From assembly GCF_043557345.1 (NCBI RefSeq), contig NZ_JBIFFV010000008.1, positions 124,001 to 188,000 on the forward strand: a DNA stretch of 64,000 bases. Reading direction: 5' to 3'. A program made the translations under genes and the position numbers. The stretch is from Sulfitobacter sp043557345 (GTDB taxonomy: Bacteria > Pseudomonadota > Alphaproteobacteria > Rhodobacterales > Rhodobacteraceae). The notes under the pieces are model-generated. The model was not told the origin of the DNA and searched no databases. It was given only the letters and a program-made list of their open reading frames with translations. Positions within the stretch are counted from its first letter, which is position 1. Each line of letters starts with the position of its first letter. Shown here one piece after another: positions 1-7,608 of this stretch.

Positions 1-833
1 AAGGCGCGCACTTCGATCTGGCGGATCCGCTCGCGGCTGACATCGTATTGCGCCGAGAGGTCTTCGAGCGTGACCGTCTCATCCGACAGACGACGCTGGG
101 TCAGAATGTCTTTCTCGCGGTCGTTCAGCACGTCCAAGGCCTCTGCAAGCATCTCACGCCGGGTTTCAAGCTCGTCACGCTCGGCGTAATCGCCCGCTTG
201 GTCGGCGTCTTCGTCCTCCAACCAATCTTGCCACTGCATCGTGCCTTCGCCTTCGGACCCGACGGTGGCGTTGAGCGAGGCATCCCCGCCCGACATCCGC
301 CGGTTCATGGAGACGACCTCATCCTCGGTCACGCCCAATTGGGTCGCGATTTCCTTCACGTTTTCGGGGCGCAGATCGCCCTCCTCCAACGCGCCGATCT
401 TGTTCTTGGCCTTACGCAGGTTGAAGAACAGCTTTTTCTGTCCCGAGGTTGTGCCGAGCTTGACCAGCGACCACGACCGCAGGATGTATTCCTGAATCGA
501 CGCGCGGATCCACCACATCGCATAGGTGGCAAGGCGGAAGCCCTTCTCGGGATCGAAACGTTTCACCGCCTGCATCAGGCCGACGTTCGCCTCCGAGATC
601 ACCTCGGACTGGGGCAATCCATAGCCACGGTAGCCCATCGCGATCTTCGCCGCGAGGCGCAGGTGGGAGGTGACCATCTTATGGGCAGCTTCGGTGTCTT
701 GTTCTTCGACCCAGCGTTTGGCCAGCATGTATTCTTCCTCAGGCTCCAGCAACGGGAACTTGCGGATCTCTTGCATATAGCGGTTCAGCCCGCCTTCGGG
801 CGTCGGTGCGGGCAGATTTGCATAATTTGCCAT
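1..833 (-). CDS. rpoH: RNA polymerase sigma-32 factor RpoH (3' end outside window)
   Basis: Alternative sigma factor for heat and oxidative stress genes. Reading the minus strand from ATG at 831-833 gives a protein starting MANYANLPAPTPEGGLNRYM; about 277 codons are present and the frame runs off the window edge inside region 4.2 (VSRERIRQIE helix). Region 2 is clear (LATYAMWWIRASIQEYI, about residues 101-117), and the RpoH box QKKLFFNLR at about 132-140 separates it from RpoD-type factors. It follows the pseudouridine synthase gene on the same strand after a 173-bp gap that holds a sigma-32-like promoter. Family assignment is secure; which paralogue it is (roseobacters often have two) cannot be told from this fragment. 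Confidence 0.96.
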   Translation of the reverse strand, partial: MANYANLPAPTPEGGLNRYMQEIRKFPLLEPEEEYMLAKRWVEEQDTEAAHKMVTSHLRLAAKIAMGYRGYGLPQSEVISEANVGLMQAVKRFDPEKGFRLATYAMWWIRASIQEYILRSWSLVKLGTTSGQKKLFFNLRKAKNKIGALEEGDLRPENVKEIATQLGVTEDEVVSMNRRMSGGDASLNATVGSEGEGTMQWQDWLEDEDADQAGDYAERDELETRREMLAEALDVLNDREKDILTQRRLSDETVTLEDLSAQYDVSRERIRQIEVRA

Positions 834-887
834 GTCTTGTCCCTTTCCCCAGTTTAATCGGGGCCTATGTTATTGCGCTTAACATGC

Positions 888-917
888 AATATGGGCGGCC
901 CCCTTCGTGCTTTCAAG
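888..917 (-). promoter_or_regulatory. Putative sigma-32-type promoter of rpoH
   Basis: On the minus strand CTTGAAA (917-911) is followed after 14 bases by GCCCATAT (896-889), close to the heat-shock consensus CTTGAAA-N11-15-CCCCATNT. It lies about 55 bp before the rpoH start. This suggests that rpoH is transcribed by a heat-shock sigma factor, possibly itself. It is a match by eye only; TTGAAA also resembles a sigma-70 -35 element. Confidence 0.5.
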
Positions 918-1006
918 ACAGAAGCCTTCACGCTTTTGTTCATGACTGCACAGTTTCTGTGAACAAAACGTAACCGATCCTTAGGCGGTTCCGCGCGGTG
1001 GCGGGG

Positions 1007-2053
1007 TCACGCCGATGAGACGGTGGGGCCTTCTCGCAGCATGTTCAACAGGGCCGCCATATCGGGCGGCAGGGGTGCTTCGAAACGCAGGTTTTCACCG
1101 GTTACCGGATGTTCGAACCCCAGAACGGCGGCGTGCAGCGCTTGCCGGGGGAAGGCGCGGATTGCTTCGGCGGTGGCCTCAGGCAAGGCCGTCTTTGCCA
1201 GCTTGCGCCGCCCGCCATAGGTGGCATCCCCTACGAGACCATGGCCCGCGTGAGACATATGCACGCGGATCTGATGTGTGCGCCCGGTTTCAAGCCAGCA
1301 TTCCAGCAGCGCCAGTACCGGCGGGGTGCCAAAACGTTCGACCGTGCGGGCGCGGGTCACCGCGTGCCGCCCGCCTTGAAACAGTACTGCCTGCCGCTGG
1401 CGGTCGGTCTTGTGCCGCGCCAGTTGGGTGGTCATCCGCAGGATATTCCCCGCCTCGAAAGACGCGCCTTTGACGCCCCGCAGGCGCGGGTCATTGGCAT
1501 CCGGCACCCCATAGACGAGGGTTTGGTAATAACGCTCTACGGTATGTTTCTCGAACTGCGCCGCCAGCCCGTGATGCGCCGCATCAGACTTCGCGACGAC
1601 GAGCAGACCAGTGGTATCCTTGTCGATCCGGTGCACGATGCCGGGCCGTTTCATTCCGCCCACGCCGGAGAGATCATCGCCACAATGCGCCAGCAATGCA
1701 TTAACGAGGGTGCCGGAGGGTGATCCCGGCGCGGGGTGCACCACCATGCCCGCCGGTTTGTCGATCACGATCAGGTCGTCATCCTCAAAGACCACCGAAA
1801 GAGGAATGTCCTCGGGCAGGATGTGGCTTTCCGCCGCCTCTTCCACCGTGATCTGCACCGCCTGCCCTTCGGCCACCTTGGCGCGGGGGTCTTGGACCAC
1901 GACACCGTCCAGCGTGACAGCGCCTTCGGTGATCAAACGGCCCAAACGGGTGCGCGACAGGTTCGCTTCCTCTGGCACATCGCGGGCCAGCGCCTTATCA
2001 AGACGGGCGGGCGGGCTATCGTTCAGAATGAAATCAATGCGGCGGTAAGACAT
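1007..2053 (-). CDS. rluD: RluA-family 23S rRNA pseudouridine synthase (RluD-like)
   Basis: Converts uridines to pseudouridine in large-subunit rRNA. An S4-type RNA-binding region occupies about residues 15-70, and the catalytic domain carries GIVHRIDKDTTGLLVVAK, with the catalytic aspartate in HRIDKDTTG. The chosen start (CAT at 2051-2053, MSYRRIDF) gives 348 residues, normal for RluA/RluD; the frame is open 38 codons further upstream, but that extension has no family character and lies inside the divergent gene. The start codon overlaps the ATG of the divergent gene at 2052, so neither gene has a normal untranslated leader. RluD versus RluC substrate choice is not settled by sequence alone. 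Confidence 0.93.
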   Translation of the reverse strand: MSYRRIDFILNDSPPARLDKALARDVPEEANLSRTRLGRLITEGAVTLDGVVVQDPRAKVAEGQAVQITVEEAAESHILPEDIPLSVVFEDDDLIVIDKPAGMVVHPAPGSPSGTLVNALLAHCGDDLSGVGGMKRPGIVHRIDKDTTGLLVVAKSDAAHHGLAAQFEKHTVERYYQTLVYGVPDANDPRLRGVKGASFEAGNILRMTTQLARHKTDRQRQAVLFQGGRHAVTRARTVERFGTPPVLALLECWLETGRTHQIRVHMSHAGHGLVGDATYGGRRKLAKTALPEATAEAIRAFPRQALHAAVLGFEHPVTGENLRFEAPLPPDMAALLNMLREGPTVSSA

Positions 2054-2342
2054 GGACACGGACAACCCTGATGAACCGGCGAACCTGCGGTTTCTGCGGC
2101 GGATGGTGACGGTCTTGACCGTCGTGATGATTGGCGGAGTTCTAGTGCTGATCTTCGTGCTTGTCACCCGCCTGAGCGATCAGGGCCCGACCATGCCGCG
2201 CAGCATCACCCTGCCCGATGGCAGCAGCGCCCAAGCGTTCACGCAAGGCCGCGGCTGGTATGCGGTGGTGACGGATGCGGATGAGATACTGATCTTTGAC
2301 CAGCTGACCGGCGCATTGCGCCAGACGGTCGCGATCGAGTGA
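2052..2342 (+). CDS. Small single-pass membrane protein, DUF6476-like
   Basis: A 96-residue protein of unknown function. A charged N-terminus (about 1-20) is followed by one membrane segment (about 21-40, VTVLTVVMIGGVLVLIFVLV) and a short C-terminal part of about 50 residues that should lie outside the cytoplasm. I recognise it as the DUF6476-type protein seen next to rluD in Rhodobacteraceae, from memory. Its ATG overlaps the start codon of the divergent rluD gene, and its stop (2340-2342) directly abuts the stop of the convergent suhB-like gene at 2343, so it has no flanking DNA of its own on either side. Confidence 0.85.
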   Translation: MDTDNPDEPANLRFLRRMVTVLTVVMIGGVLVLIFVLVTRLSDQGPTMPRSITLPDGSSAQAFTQGRGWYAVVTDADEILIFDQLTGALRQTVAIE

Positions 2343-3128
2343 TCAGCCGCGGATGGTCTTGGCGAAGGTCGAATAGATCGGCTCGTTCGCGCAGATGATC
2401 TCACCATGCTGCAGGATGTTGCGCTCAGGCCGGATCGGCTCGACAAGGCCACCGGCCTCTTTGACGATCAACATGCCCGCGGCCACATCCCAAGGCTTCA
2501 GACGACGCTCCCAAAAGCCATCGTAACGGCCCGAGGCGACATAGGCGAGGTCGAGCGATGCCGCACCCCAGCGGCGCACACCGGCGCAGACGGGCAGCAG
2601 GCGGCCCAAATCTTTGAGCGTTTCAGGCAGATCGGCACGGCCCCCGAAAGGCAGGCCCGTGGCAAAGATCGACTCGATCATGCGGTGACGGCCAGAAACC
2701 CGCAAGCGGCCTTCGTTCATCCAAGCGCCGGTGCCCTTCTCGGCAAAAAACATCTCGTCCTTGGCGGGGTCGAAAACCACACCGGCGACGATCTCGCCCT
2801 TATGTTCCAATGCGATGGAGATGGCCCAATGCGGCAGCCCGTGCAGGAAGTTGGTCGTGCCATCCAGCGGGTCGACGATCCAACGGCGGGTCGGGTCTTG
2901 CCCCTCTTCCTCACCGCCCTCTTCGGCCAGCCAGCCATAGGTCGGACGCGCGCCCATGAGGTCGTCTTTGATGATCTTCTCGGCGCCAATGTCGGCCTTG
3001 GTCACGAAATCGCCCGCACCTTTGACCGAGACCTGAAGGTTCTCGACCTCGCGGAAATCCTTGACCAATGCACGCCCCGCTTTGCGTGCCGCCTTGATCA
3101 TGATGTTGAGATTCGCACTGCCGATCAT
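2343..3128 (-). CDS. suhB: Inositol monophosphatase family protein (SuhB-like)
   Basis: A 261-residue Mg2+-dependent sugar or inositol phosphate phosphatase. The metal-site motifs are intact: LAEEGGEE at about residues 73-80, VDPLDGTTNFLHG at about 91-103 and WDVAAGMLIVKEAGG near 213-227. Length is typical. The gene is transcribed alone toward the DUF6476-like gene, with a 166-bp divergent region separating it from the oxidoreductase. Members act on myo-inositol 1-phosphate, fructose bisphosphate or as a ribosome-biogenesis factor in E. coli; the exact substrate cannot be read from the sequence. Confidence 0.94.
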   Translation of the reverse strand: MIGSANLNIMIKAARKAGRALVKDFREVENLQVSVKGAGDFVTKADIGAEKIIKDDLMGARPTYGWLAEEGGEEEGQDPTRRWIVDPLDGTTNFLHGLPHWAISIALEHKGEIVAGVVFDPAKDEMFFAEKGTGAWMNEGRLRVSGRHRMIESIFATGLPFGGRADLPETLKDLGRLLPVCAGVRRWGAASLDLAYVASGRYDGFWERRLKPWDVAAGMLIVKEAGGLVEPIRPERNILQHGEIICANEPIYSTFAKTIRG

Positions 3129-3294
3129 TGTTCGCGCCCTTTGATGGATAAGGCGGGACGTATAGGGCGCAAGAACGCAATTGCCAAGGGGGCAGAAACC
3201 TGCACCGCTTATTGATTCTCGCGCGCCTCACGGGTTGCATTCAGAGCGCGAGGGAACACCTTGGACCCGTAGCAACCAGCACGAAGGAAACCCC

Positions 3295-4335
3295 ATGTCC
3301 GACCAGATGCAGAGAATCGTCCTCGCCTCCCGCCCCGATGGTGCACCGACGCCCGAGAACTTCCGTCTTGAGAGCGCGGATATTCCCCAGCCGGGCGACG
3401 GCGAAATTCTGGTCGAAGTGCATTACATGTCGCTCGACCCCTATATGCGGGGCCGGATGGACGACGCGAAAAGCTATGCCGAACCTGTGCCCATCGGCGG
3501 GCTGATGGAAGGTGGTAGCGTGGGCAAGGTGATCGCCTCGAATGACCCAAGCTTCGCCGAAGGCGATTTTGCCTTTGGCGCCTTCGGTTGGGCCACCCAT
3601 GGTGTCGCCCCGGCAAAGCATTGTCAGAAGGTCGATGCCGAAGGCGTGCCGATCACCGCCTCGCTCGGCGTGCTGGGCATGCCCGGCCTGACCGGCTGGT
3701 ACGGTCTGAACGACATCGGCCAGCCGAAAGAAGGCGAGACCCTCGTCGTGGCCGCGGCCACTGGGCCCGTCGGCTCGATCGTCGGTCAATTGGCCAAGGC
3801 CAGGGGGCTGCGCACCGTGGGCATCGCAGGCGGGGCCGAGAAATGCGAAATCGCCACCCGCGATTTCGGCTTTGATGTCTGCCTTGATCACCGCGCCTAT
3901 GACGATGCCAAATCCCTGCGTGCCGCCCTGAAAGAGGCCGCGCCGGATGGCGTTGATATCTATTATGAAAACGTGGGCGGCAAGGTGCTGGAGGCGGTGC
4001 TGCCGCTGATGAACCCCCATGGGCGGATCCCGCTTTGCGGCATGATCGCATGGTACAACGCAGGCGGGCTGGGTGCCGATGCCGAGGGCGCTGGCCTCAC
4101 CGCGCCGCGGCTGTGGCGGACGATTTTGGTGAACTTCCTTACCGTGCGCGGCTTTATCATCTCGAACCACTGGGACCAGATGCCGAAGTTCCAGCGCGAA
4201 GTGGCCCCGATGGTCGCCGATGGGCGCGTGAAGGTGAAGGAAGACATCACCGAAGGGCTGGAGAATGCGCCGCAGGCCTTCATCGACATGCTGAATGGCG
4301 GGAACACCGGCAAGGCCATCGTTAAGGTGAAGTAA
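3295..4335 (+). CDS. NADP-dependent zinc-free MDR oxidoreductase (CurA/leukotriene B4 dehydrogenase-like)
   Basis: A 346-residue medium-chain reductase of the group acting on alpha,beta-unsaturated ketones and aldehydes. The N-terminal part contains YMSLDPYMRGRM, typical of the CurA/prostaglandin reductase branch, and the cofactor fold has the AATGPVGSIVGQLAKARG loop at about residues 158-175. No structural-zinc cysteine cluster is visible. ATG at 3295 was chosen because GAAGGAAA precedes it by about 5 bases and family homology begins there; the frame is open further upstream. It stands alone between the suhB-like gene and the convergent LysR gene. Substrate unknown. Confidence 0.92.
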   Translation: MSDQMQRIVLASRPDGAPTPENFRLESADIPQPGDGEILVEVHYMSLDPYMRGRMDDAKSYAEPVPIGGLMEGGSVGKVIASNDPSFAEGDFAFGAFGWATHGVAPAKHCQKVDAEGVPITASLGVLGMPGLTGWYGLNDIGQPKEGETLVVAAATGPVGSIVGQLAKARGLRTVGIAGGAEKCEIATRDFGFDVCLDHRAYDDAKSLRAALKEAAPDGVDIYYENVGGKVLEAVLPLMNPHGRIPLCGMIAWYNAGGLGADAEGAGLTAPRLWRTILVNFLTVRGFIISNHWDQMPKFQREVAPMVADGRVKVKEDITEGLENAPQAFIDMLNGGNTGKAIVKVK

Positions 4336-4418
4336 GCTTTGCAACGCGGCGTTCCGCCTTGTGGGATGGCGCGTTCACCCATCCGGCCCGGGTCAAGTCG
4401 CAGGCGGCGGGCCATCGC

Positions 4419-5333
4419 CTAGGCCCGCTGCAACTTCCGTGCCTCCTGCCCGGCCAGCTTTAACAACTCATCCATGAACGGCTTGCCCAAATCATCCCGC
4501 CGCACTGCCGCATAGAGCCGCCGTGTGATCCCCTCGGCCGTCAGGGGCCGGGTGACGTAATCGGAGGAATATTTCACCTCCCGCACCACCCAATCCGGCA
4601 GGACCGAGACCCCGCGGTTGGACGCCACCAACAACAGGATTACCGCCGTCAACTCCACCTGCCGGATCGCCGCAGGCTCGACCTTGGCGGGGATCAACAA
4701 CTGGCTGAACACGTCCAGCCGGGTCCGCTCCACCGGGTATGTAATCAGCGTCTCCCCCCGAAAATCAGCCGCCTCGACAAAGGGTTTCTCGGCCAAAGGG
4801 TGATTCTGCGAGGCGACAAAAACCGGATTGTAATCAAAGAGTTCGACAAATTCGACGCCGGGTAGCTCTTCGGGGTCCGAGGAGACTACCAGATCGACCT
4901 CTTCGCGAAGCAGCGCAGGCAGCGCGTCAAACGCGAGACCGGGGCGGATATCGACATCCACATCCGGCCAATGGCGGCGGAACTGCTCCAACACCGGGAA
5001 AAGCCACTCGAAACAGGCATGACATTCGATTGCGATATGCATCCGCCCCGTGCTGCCCGCGCGCAGGCCCGAGAATTCGTCCTGCAAGGCTTCGACCTGC
5101 GGCAAAACCTGCTGCGCGAGCTTCAACAGCCGCTGCCCGGCAGGCGACAGCTTCAACGGTTTCGAGCGCCGGACGAAGAGTTCGACCCCCGCCTGATCCT
5201 CCAACCCCTTCACCTGATGACTTAACGCCGATTGCGTGATATTCATCTGATCCGCCGCGCGGGCCAAACCGCCCGCCTCGTGGATGGCCTTGATGGTGCG
5301 CAGGTGACGGAACTCGATGTGCATTTGAGGCAT
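4419..5333 (-). CDS. metR: LysR-family regulator, probably MetR
   Basis: A 304-residue LysR-type activator: winged helix-turn-helix at about residues 5-64 (ITQSALSHQVKGLEDQAG recognition region) and an effector-binding domain from about 90 to 295. It is transcribed divergently from metF with an 85-bp gap, the classic arrangement for MetR, which senses homocysteine and controls methionine synthesis. Start at 5333 (MPQMHIEF); the second methionine (5324) is equally possible. The shared gap contains a T-N11-A type site and a perfect 10-bp inverted repeat. The MetR name is inferred from context and overall similarity. Confidence 0.88.
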   Translation of the reverse strand: MPQMHIEFRHLRTIKAIHEAGGLARAADQMNITQSALSHQVKGLEDQAGVELFVRRSKPLKLSPAGQRLLKLAQQVLPQVEALQDEFSGLRAGSTGRMHIAIECHACFEWLFPVLEQFRRHWPDVDVDIRPGLAFDALPALLREEVDLVVSSDPEELPGVEFVELFDYNPVFVASQNHPLAEKPFVEAADFRGETLITYPVERTRLDVFSQLLIPAKVEPAAIRQVELTAVILLLVASNRGVSVLPDWVVREVKYSSDYVTRPLTAEGITRRLYAAVRRDDLGKPFMDELLKLAGQEARKLQRA

Positions 5334-5362
5334 TACTCATGTTCAAGATGAATGTTATGAGT

Positions 5363-5390
5363 TTGTCTCACAAGCCTGGATGTGAGACAA
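5363..5390. promoter_or_regulatory. Perfect 10-bp inverted repeat in the metR-metF gap
   Basis: TTGTCTCACA at 5363-5372 and TGTGAGACAA at 5381-5390 are exact reverse complements separated by 8 bases. It lies 28 bp before the metF ATG, suitable for an operator or a leader hairpin. It does not fit the MetR consensus TGAA-N5-TTCA, so a second methionine-pathway regulator may bind it. Confidence 0.6.
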
Positions 5391-5418
5391 GACGTGAAAC
5401 CGCCAAAAGGATCTCTCA

Positions 5419-6285
5419 ATGACCACGCCTGCCGTTTCCTTCGAAGTCTTCCCGCCCCGCACCGTCGGCGCGGCGTTCAAACTGTGGGATGCGGCGCAGG
5501 CATTGGCCCCGCTGGCCCCGCGTTTCTTTTCGGTCACCTATGGCGCGGGGGGCACCACGCGCGATCTGACCCATGATTCGGCCCATGTGCTGCACCGCAC
5601 CTCGGGCTTGCCGGTCGCAGGCCATCTGACCTGCGTCGGCGCCAGCCGCGTGGAAACCATGGAAGTCGCCGATAAATTCGCCGAAGCGGGCATCAAAGAT
5701 ATCGTCGCCCTGCGCGGCGACCCACAGGCGGGCACCGACAAGTTCGTACCGCACCCCGAAGGCTTCGCCGACAGCTGTGAGTTGATCGAGGCGCTTGCCA
5801 AGACCGGCAAATTCACCATCCGCGTCGGCGCCTACCCGGACCCGCACCCCGAAGCGGCGGACCAGCAGGCGAACATTGACTGGCTCAAACGCAAGTTCGA
5901 CGCGGGCGCGGATGAGGCGTTGACCCAGTTCTTTTTCGAGGCGGAGACCTTCCTGCGCTTCCGCGATGCCTGCGTGAAGGCGGGCATCGACAAGCCGATC
6001 ACGCCGGGCATCCTACCGGTGGTGAACTGGACCTCCGCCCGTAAATTCGCCGTGAAATGCGGCACGCCGGTGCCGGAATGGGTCGACCAAGCCTATGAAG
6101 CGGCGATCCGCGATGACCGTCACGATCTGCTGGCCCAGGCGATGTGCACCGAACTCTGCAGCGAGTTGATCGACGAAGGCGTGGATGCGCTGCATTTCTA
6201 TACGCTGAACCGCGCCGAACTCACCCGCGATGTCTGCCGTGCCATCGGCGTGACCCCGCAGGTCGACCTTTCGGACGTCGCGTAA
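5419..6285 (+). CDS. metF: 5,10-methylenetetrahydrofolate reductase MetF
   Basis: Reduces 5,10-methylene-THF to 5-methyl-THF, the methyl donor for methionine synthase. The 288-residue protein has the family signatures FEVFPPR near the N-terminus, TYGAGGTTRDLT around residue 40 and ALRGDPQAG around 96-104, in a TIM-barrel of normal bacterial MetF length. ATG 5419 is preceded by AAAAGGATC. It is divergent from the metR-like regulator, and a hairpin at 6299-6320 lies just after its stop. One-carbon units released by the sarcosine oxidase genes elsewhere in the window enter the same folate pool. Confidence 0.96.
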   Translation: MTTPAVSFEVFPPRTVGAAFKLWDAAQALAPLAPRFFSVTYGAGGTTRDLTHDSAHVLHRTSGLPVAGHLTCVGASRVETMEVADKFAEAGIKDIVALRGDPQAGTDKFVPHPEGFADSCELIEALAKTGKFTIRVGAYPDPHPEAADQQANIDWLKRKFDAGADEALTQFFFEAETFLRFRDACVKAGIDKPITPGILPVVNWTSARKFAVKCGTPVPEWVDQAYEAAIRDDRHDLLAQAMCTELCSELIDEGVDALHFYTLNRAELTRDVCRAIGVTPQVDLSDVA

Positions 6286-6298
6286 GCGCTCACCCTCC

Positions 6299-6320
6299 GG
6301 CAGGGGGGCTTGCCCCTGCC
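6299..6320 (+). terminator. Hairpin after metF (weak terminator or repeat)
   Basis: GGCAGGGG (6299-6306) and CCCCTGCC (6313-6320) form an 8-bp stem with a 6-base loop, 13 bp after the metF stop. No T-run follows, so intrinsic termination would be weak; it may only block exonucleases. Confidence 0.4.
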
Positions 6321-6366
6321 CCGCGCGGGCGTATCCTCCGGCGAAACTTACTTGCCGGAGAAGACC

Positions 6367-6849
6367 ATGCCCCGCATCGCCCAAAGCCCTGCCGACCTTT
6401 TGTCCCAATCCGACGCGCTCAAGCTTTCGGGGCTGGAGTTCATGCAGGCCATTCTCGATGGCACCAACCCCGGCCCGCCCATCGGCCAAACCATGGGCTA
6501 TGCGCTGCATTCGGTCGAAGAGGGCCGCATCGTCTTTCGCGGCGCGCCAAGCTTTGCCATGACGAACCCGATGGGCACGGTGCACGGCGGTTGGTACGGC
6601 ACGCTGCTCGATTCAGCTATGGCCTGCGCGGTGATGACGAAGGTGCCGCGCGGCTCGGTCTATACCACTCTGGAATACAAGATTAATATCCTGCGTGGCC
6701 TGCCCTTGGGGATGGAGATCGACTGTATCGGGGTGACCGATCATGTGGGCCGTTCGACCGGTGTCGCACATGGGGAGATTCGCGGCGTCGAAGATGGCAA
6801 ACTCTACGCCACAGGCTCCACCACCTGCATCGTGATGAAGCTGGCTTGA
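6367..6849 (+). CDS. PaaI-type hotdog-fold thioesterase
   Basis: A 160-residue acyl-CoA thioesterase of the PaaI/4HBT group. The signature NPMGTVHGGWYGTLLDSA (about residues 61-78) contains the HGG turn and the downstream acidic residue of this family, and TTLEYKINILRG is the expected central strand. ATG 6367 has GCCGGAGAAG just upstream; the open frame extends 19 codons further without homology. No degradation pathway genes flank it, so the acyl-CoA substrate is unknown. Confidence 0.9.
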   Translation: MPRIAQSPADLLSQSDALKLSGLEFMQAILDGTNPGPPIGQTMGYALHSVEEGRIVFRGAPSFAMTNPMGTVHGGWYGTLLDSAMACAVMTKVPRGSVYTTLEYKINILRGLPLGMEIDCIGVTDHVGRSTGVAHGEIRGVEDGKLYATGSTTCIVMKLA

Positions 6850-6860
6850 GCCCATCCAAG

Positions 6861-6893
6861 AAAAACCCCGGCGCGGAAGTCTGCACGCCGGGG
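6861..6893 (-). terminator. Intrinsic terminator of the PRC-barrel gene
   Basis: CCCCGGCG (6866-6873) pairs with CGCCGGGG (6886-6893). On the minus strand the stem is followed directly by TTTTT (6865-6861), which gives an intrinsic terminator for the gene ending at 6928. It also lies just after the thioesterase stop on the other strand. Confidence 0.75.
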
Positions 6894-6927
6894 ACCAAAA
6901 GCTCGGCTTAGGCGTCCTGCGCCTGAG

Positions 6928-7380
6928 TTAGTCCCAAAAGCCTTCGTCAACGCCGGGCAGCGCTTCGAGTTCTTCTTCGCTCAGACGGGTGACATAGGCG
7001 AAGGTCTGGTCATCGACGGCCACGAGGTTCACATCGGGTGTCGAGATCATGACGTGTTTGTCACCGATATCGAGGAAGCCGCCGACTTCGGCCACGATAC
7101 CGACCATCTGGCCGTTCTTGGACAGCACGATGTCTTCGATCTCACCGATCTCGTTCCAGTTGACGCCGATTTCGTTATAGCCCGTGTTGGGGCTCCATTC
7201 GTCGCCAGCTTCGCTGAGGGTGTAGATTTCACCGCCGGTGATATCGCGCGAACGGATCAGATCGCCGCGCAGTTCGGTCATCTGCAAGCTGTTAACGTTG
7301 GACGTGTCGGCATGGGTTTCAGCGAAAGCGGCAGTGCCTGCAAGTGTCAGAGCAAGGGTGCTGGCTGCGAGCGTTTTCAT
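6928..7380 (-). CDS. Secreted PRC-barrel domain protein
   Basis: A 150-residue protein with a Sec signal peptide (about residues 1-20, cleaving after AAFA) and a PRC-barrel-like core at about 45-125 (LIRSRDITGGEIYTL, then WNEIGEIEDIVLSKNGQM and a VGGFLDIG strand). PRC-barrels are found in photosynthetic reaction centre H subunits and RimM; stand-alone exported ones have no defined function. Start ATG 7380 is preceded by AGGAGAGAG. A 10-bp inverted repeat lies immediately upstream of that ribosome-binding site. It is a single-gene unit with its own terminator. Confidence 0.88.
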   Translation of the reverse strand: MKTLAASTLALTLAGTAAFAETHADTSNVNSLQMTELRGDLIRSRDITGGEIYTLSEAGDEWSPNTGYNEIGVNWNEIGEIEDIVLSKNGQMVGIVAEVGGFLDIGDKHVMISTPDVNLVAVDDQTFAYVTRLSEEELEALPGVDEGFWD

Positions 7381-7391
7381 GTCTCTCTCCT

Positions 7392-7422
7392 TTTTCGTTG
7401 CGTCCTATGGTGGCAACGAAAA
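7392..7422 (-). promoter_or_regulatory. 10-bp inverted repeat before the PRC-barrel ribosome-binding site
   Basis: TTTTCGTTGC (7392-7401) and GCAACGAAAA (7413-7422) are exact reverse complements with an 11-base spacer. On the coding (minus) strand this hairpin ends directly before AGGAGAGAG and the ATG at 7380. It could be a leader stem-loop controlling translation or stability, or an operator. Confidence 0.55.
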
Positions 7423-7531
7423 CTCGGAGGGAGCGTTTCAAAAAACGTAGAATTCGCCATAGCTTAGGCGACGCAGCACATGGGTCCATCAAGCGTTCAG
7501 CCCGATAGACCGGAAGTACTGAAGGGGGGGG

Positions 7532-7608
7532 TGGTACCACCTCCTGGTCTCGAACCAGGGACCTCTTGATCCACAATCAAGCGCTCTAACCAACTGAGCT
7601 AAGGCGGC
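7532..7608 (-). tRNA. tRNA-His (anticodon GTG)
   Basis: A complete cloverleaf reads on the minus strand. The acceptor GCCGCCT pairs with AGGTGGT, the D arm is GCTC...GAGC, the anticodon arm CTTGA-TTGTGGA-TCAAG gives anticodon GTG, and the T arm is CCTGG-TTCGAGA-CCAGG. CCA is encoded (complement of 7532-7534). The base before position 1 is T, not G; position 72 is T and the discriminator 73 is A, the unusual histidine identity set reported for alphaproteobacteria. Confidence 0.96.

Noticed and set aside
4336..4418. Small repeat similarity (GGGATGGCGC) between this gap and the valS downstream region
   Set aside because: Only about ten shared bases in GC-rich DNA; too short to call a repeat family.
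5335..5362. Canonical MetR box TGAA-N5-TTCA
   Set aside because: Only the outward form TTCA-AGA-TGAA is present, so I describe it as a T-N11-A type site instead.
5334..5418. SAM riboswitch before metF
   Set aside because: The 85-bp gap is shared by two promoters and shows no SAM-I or SAM-II pseudoknot pattern; the inverted repeat fits an operator better.
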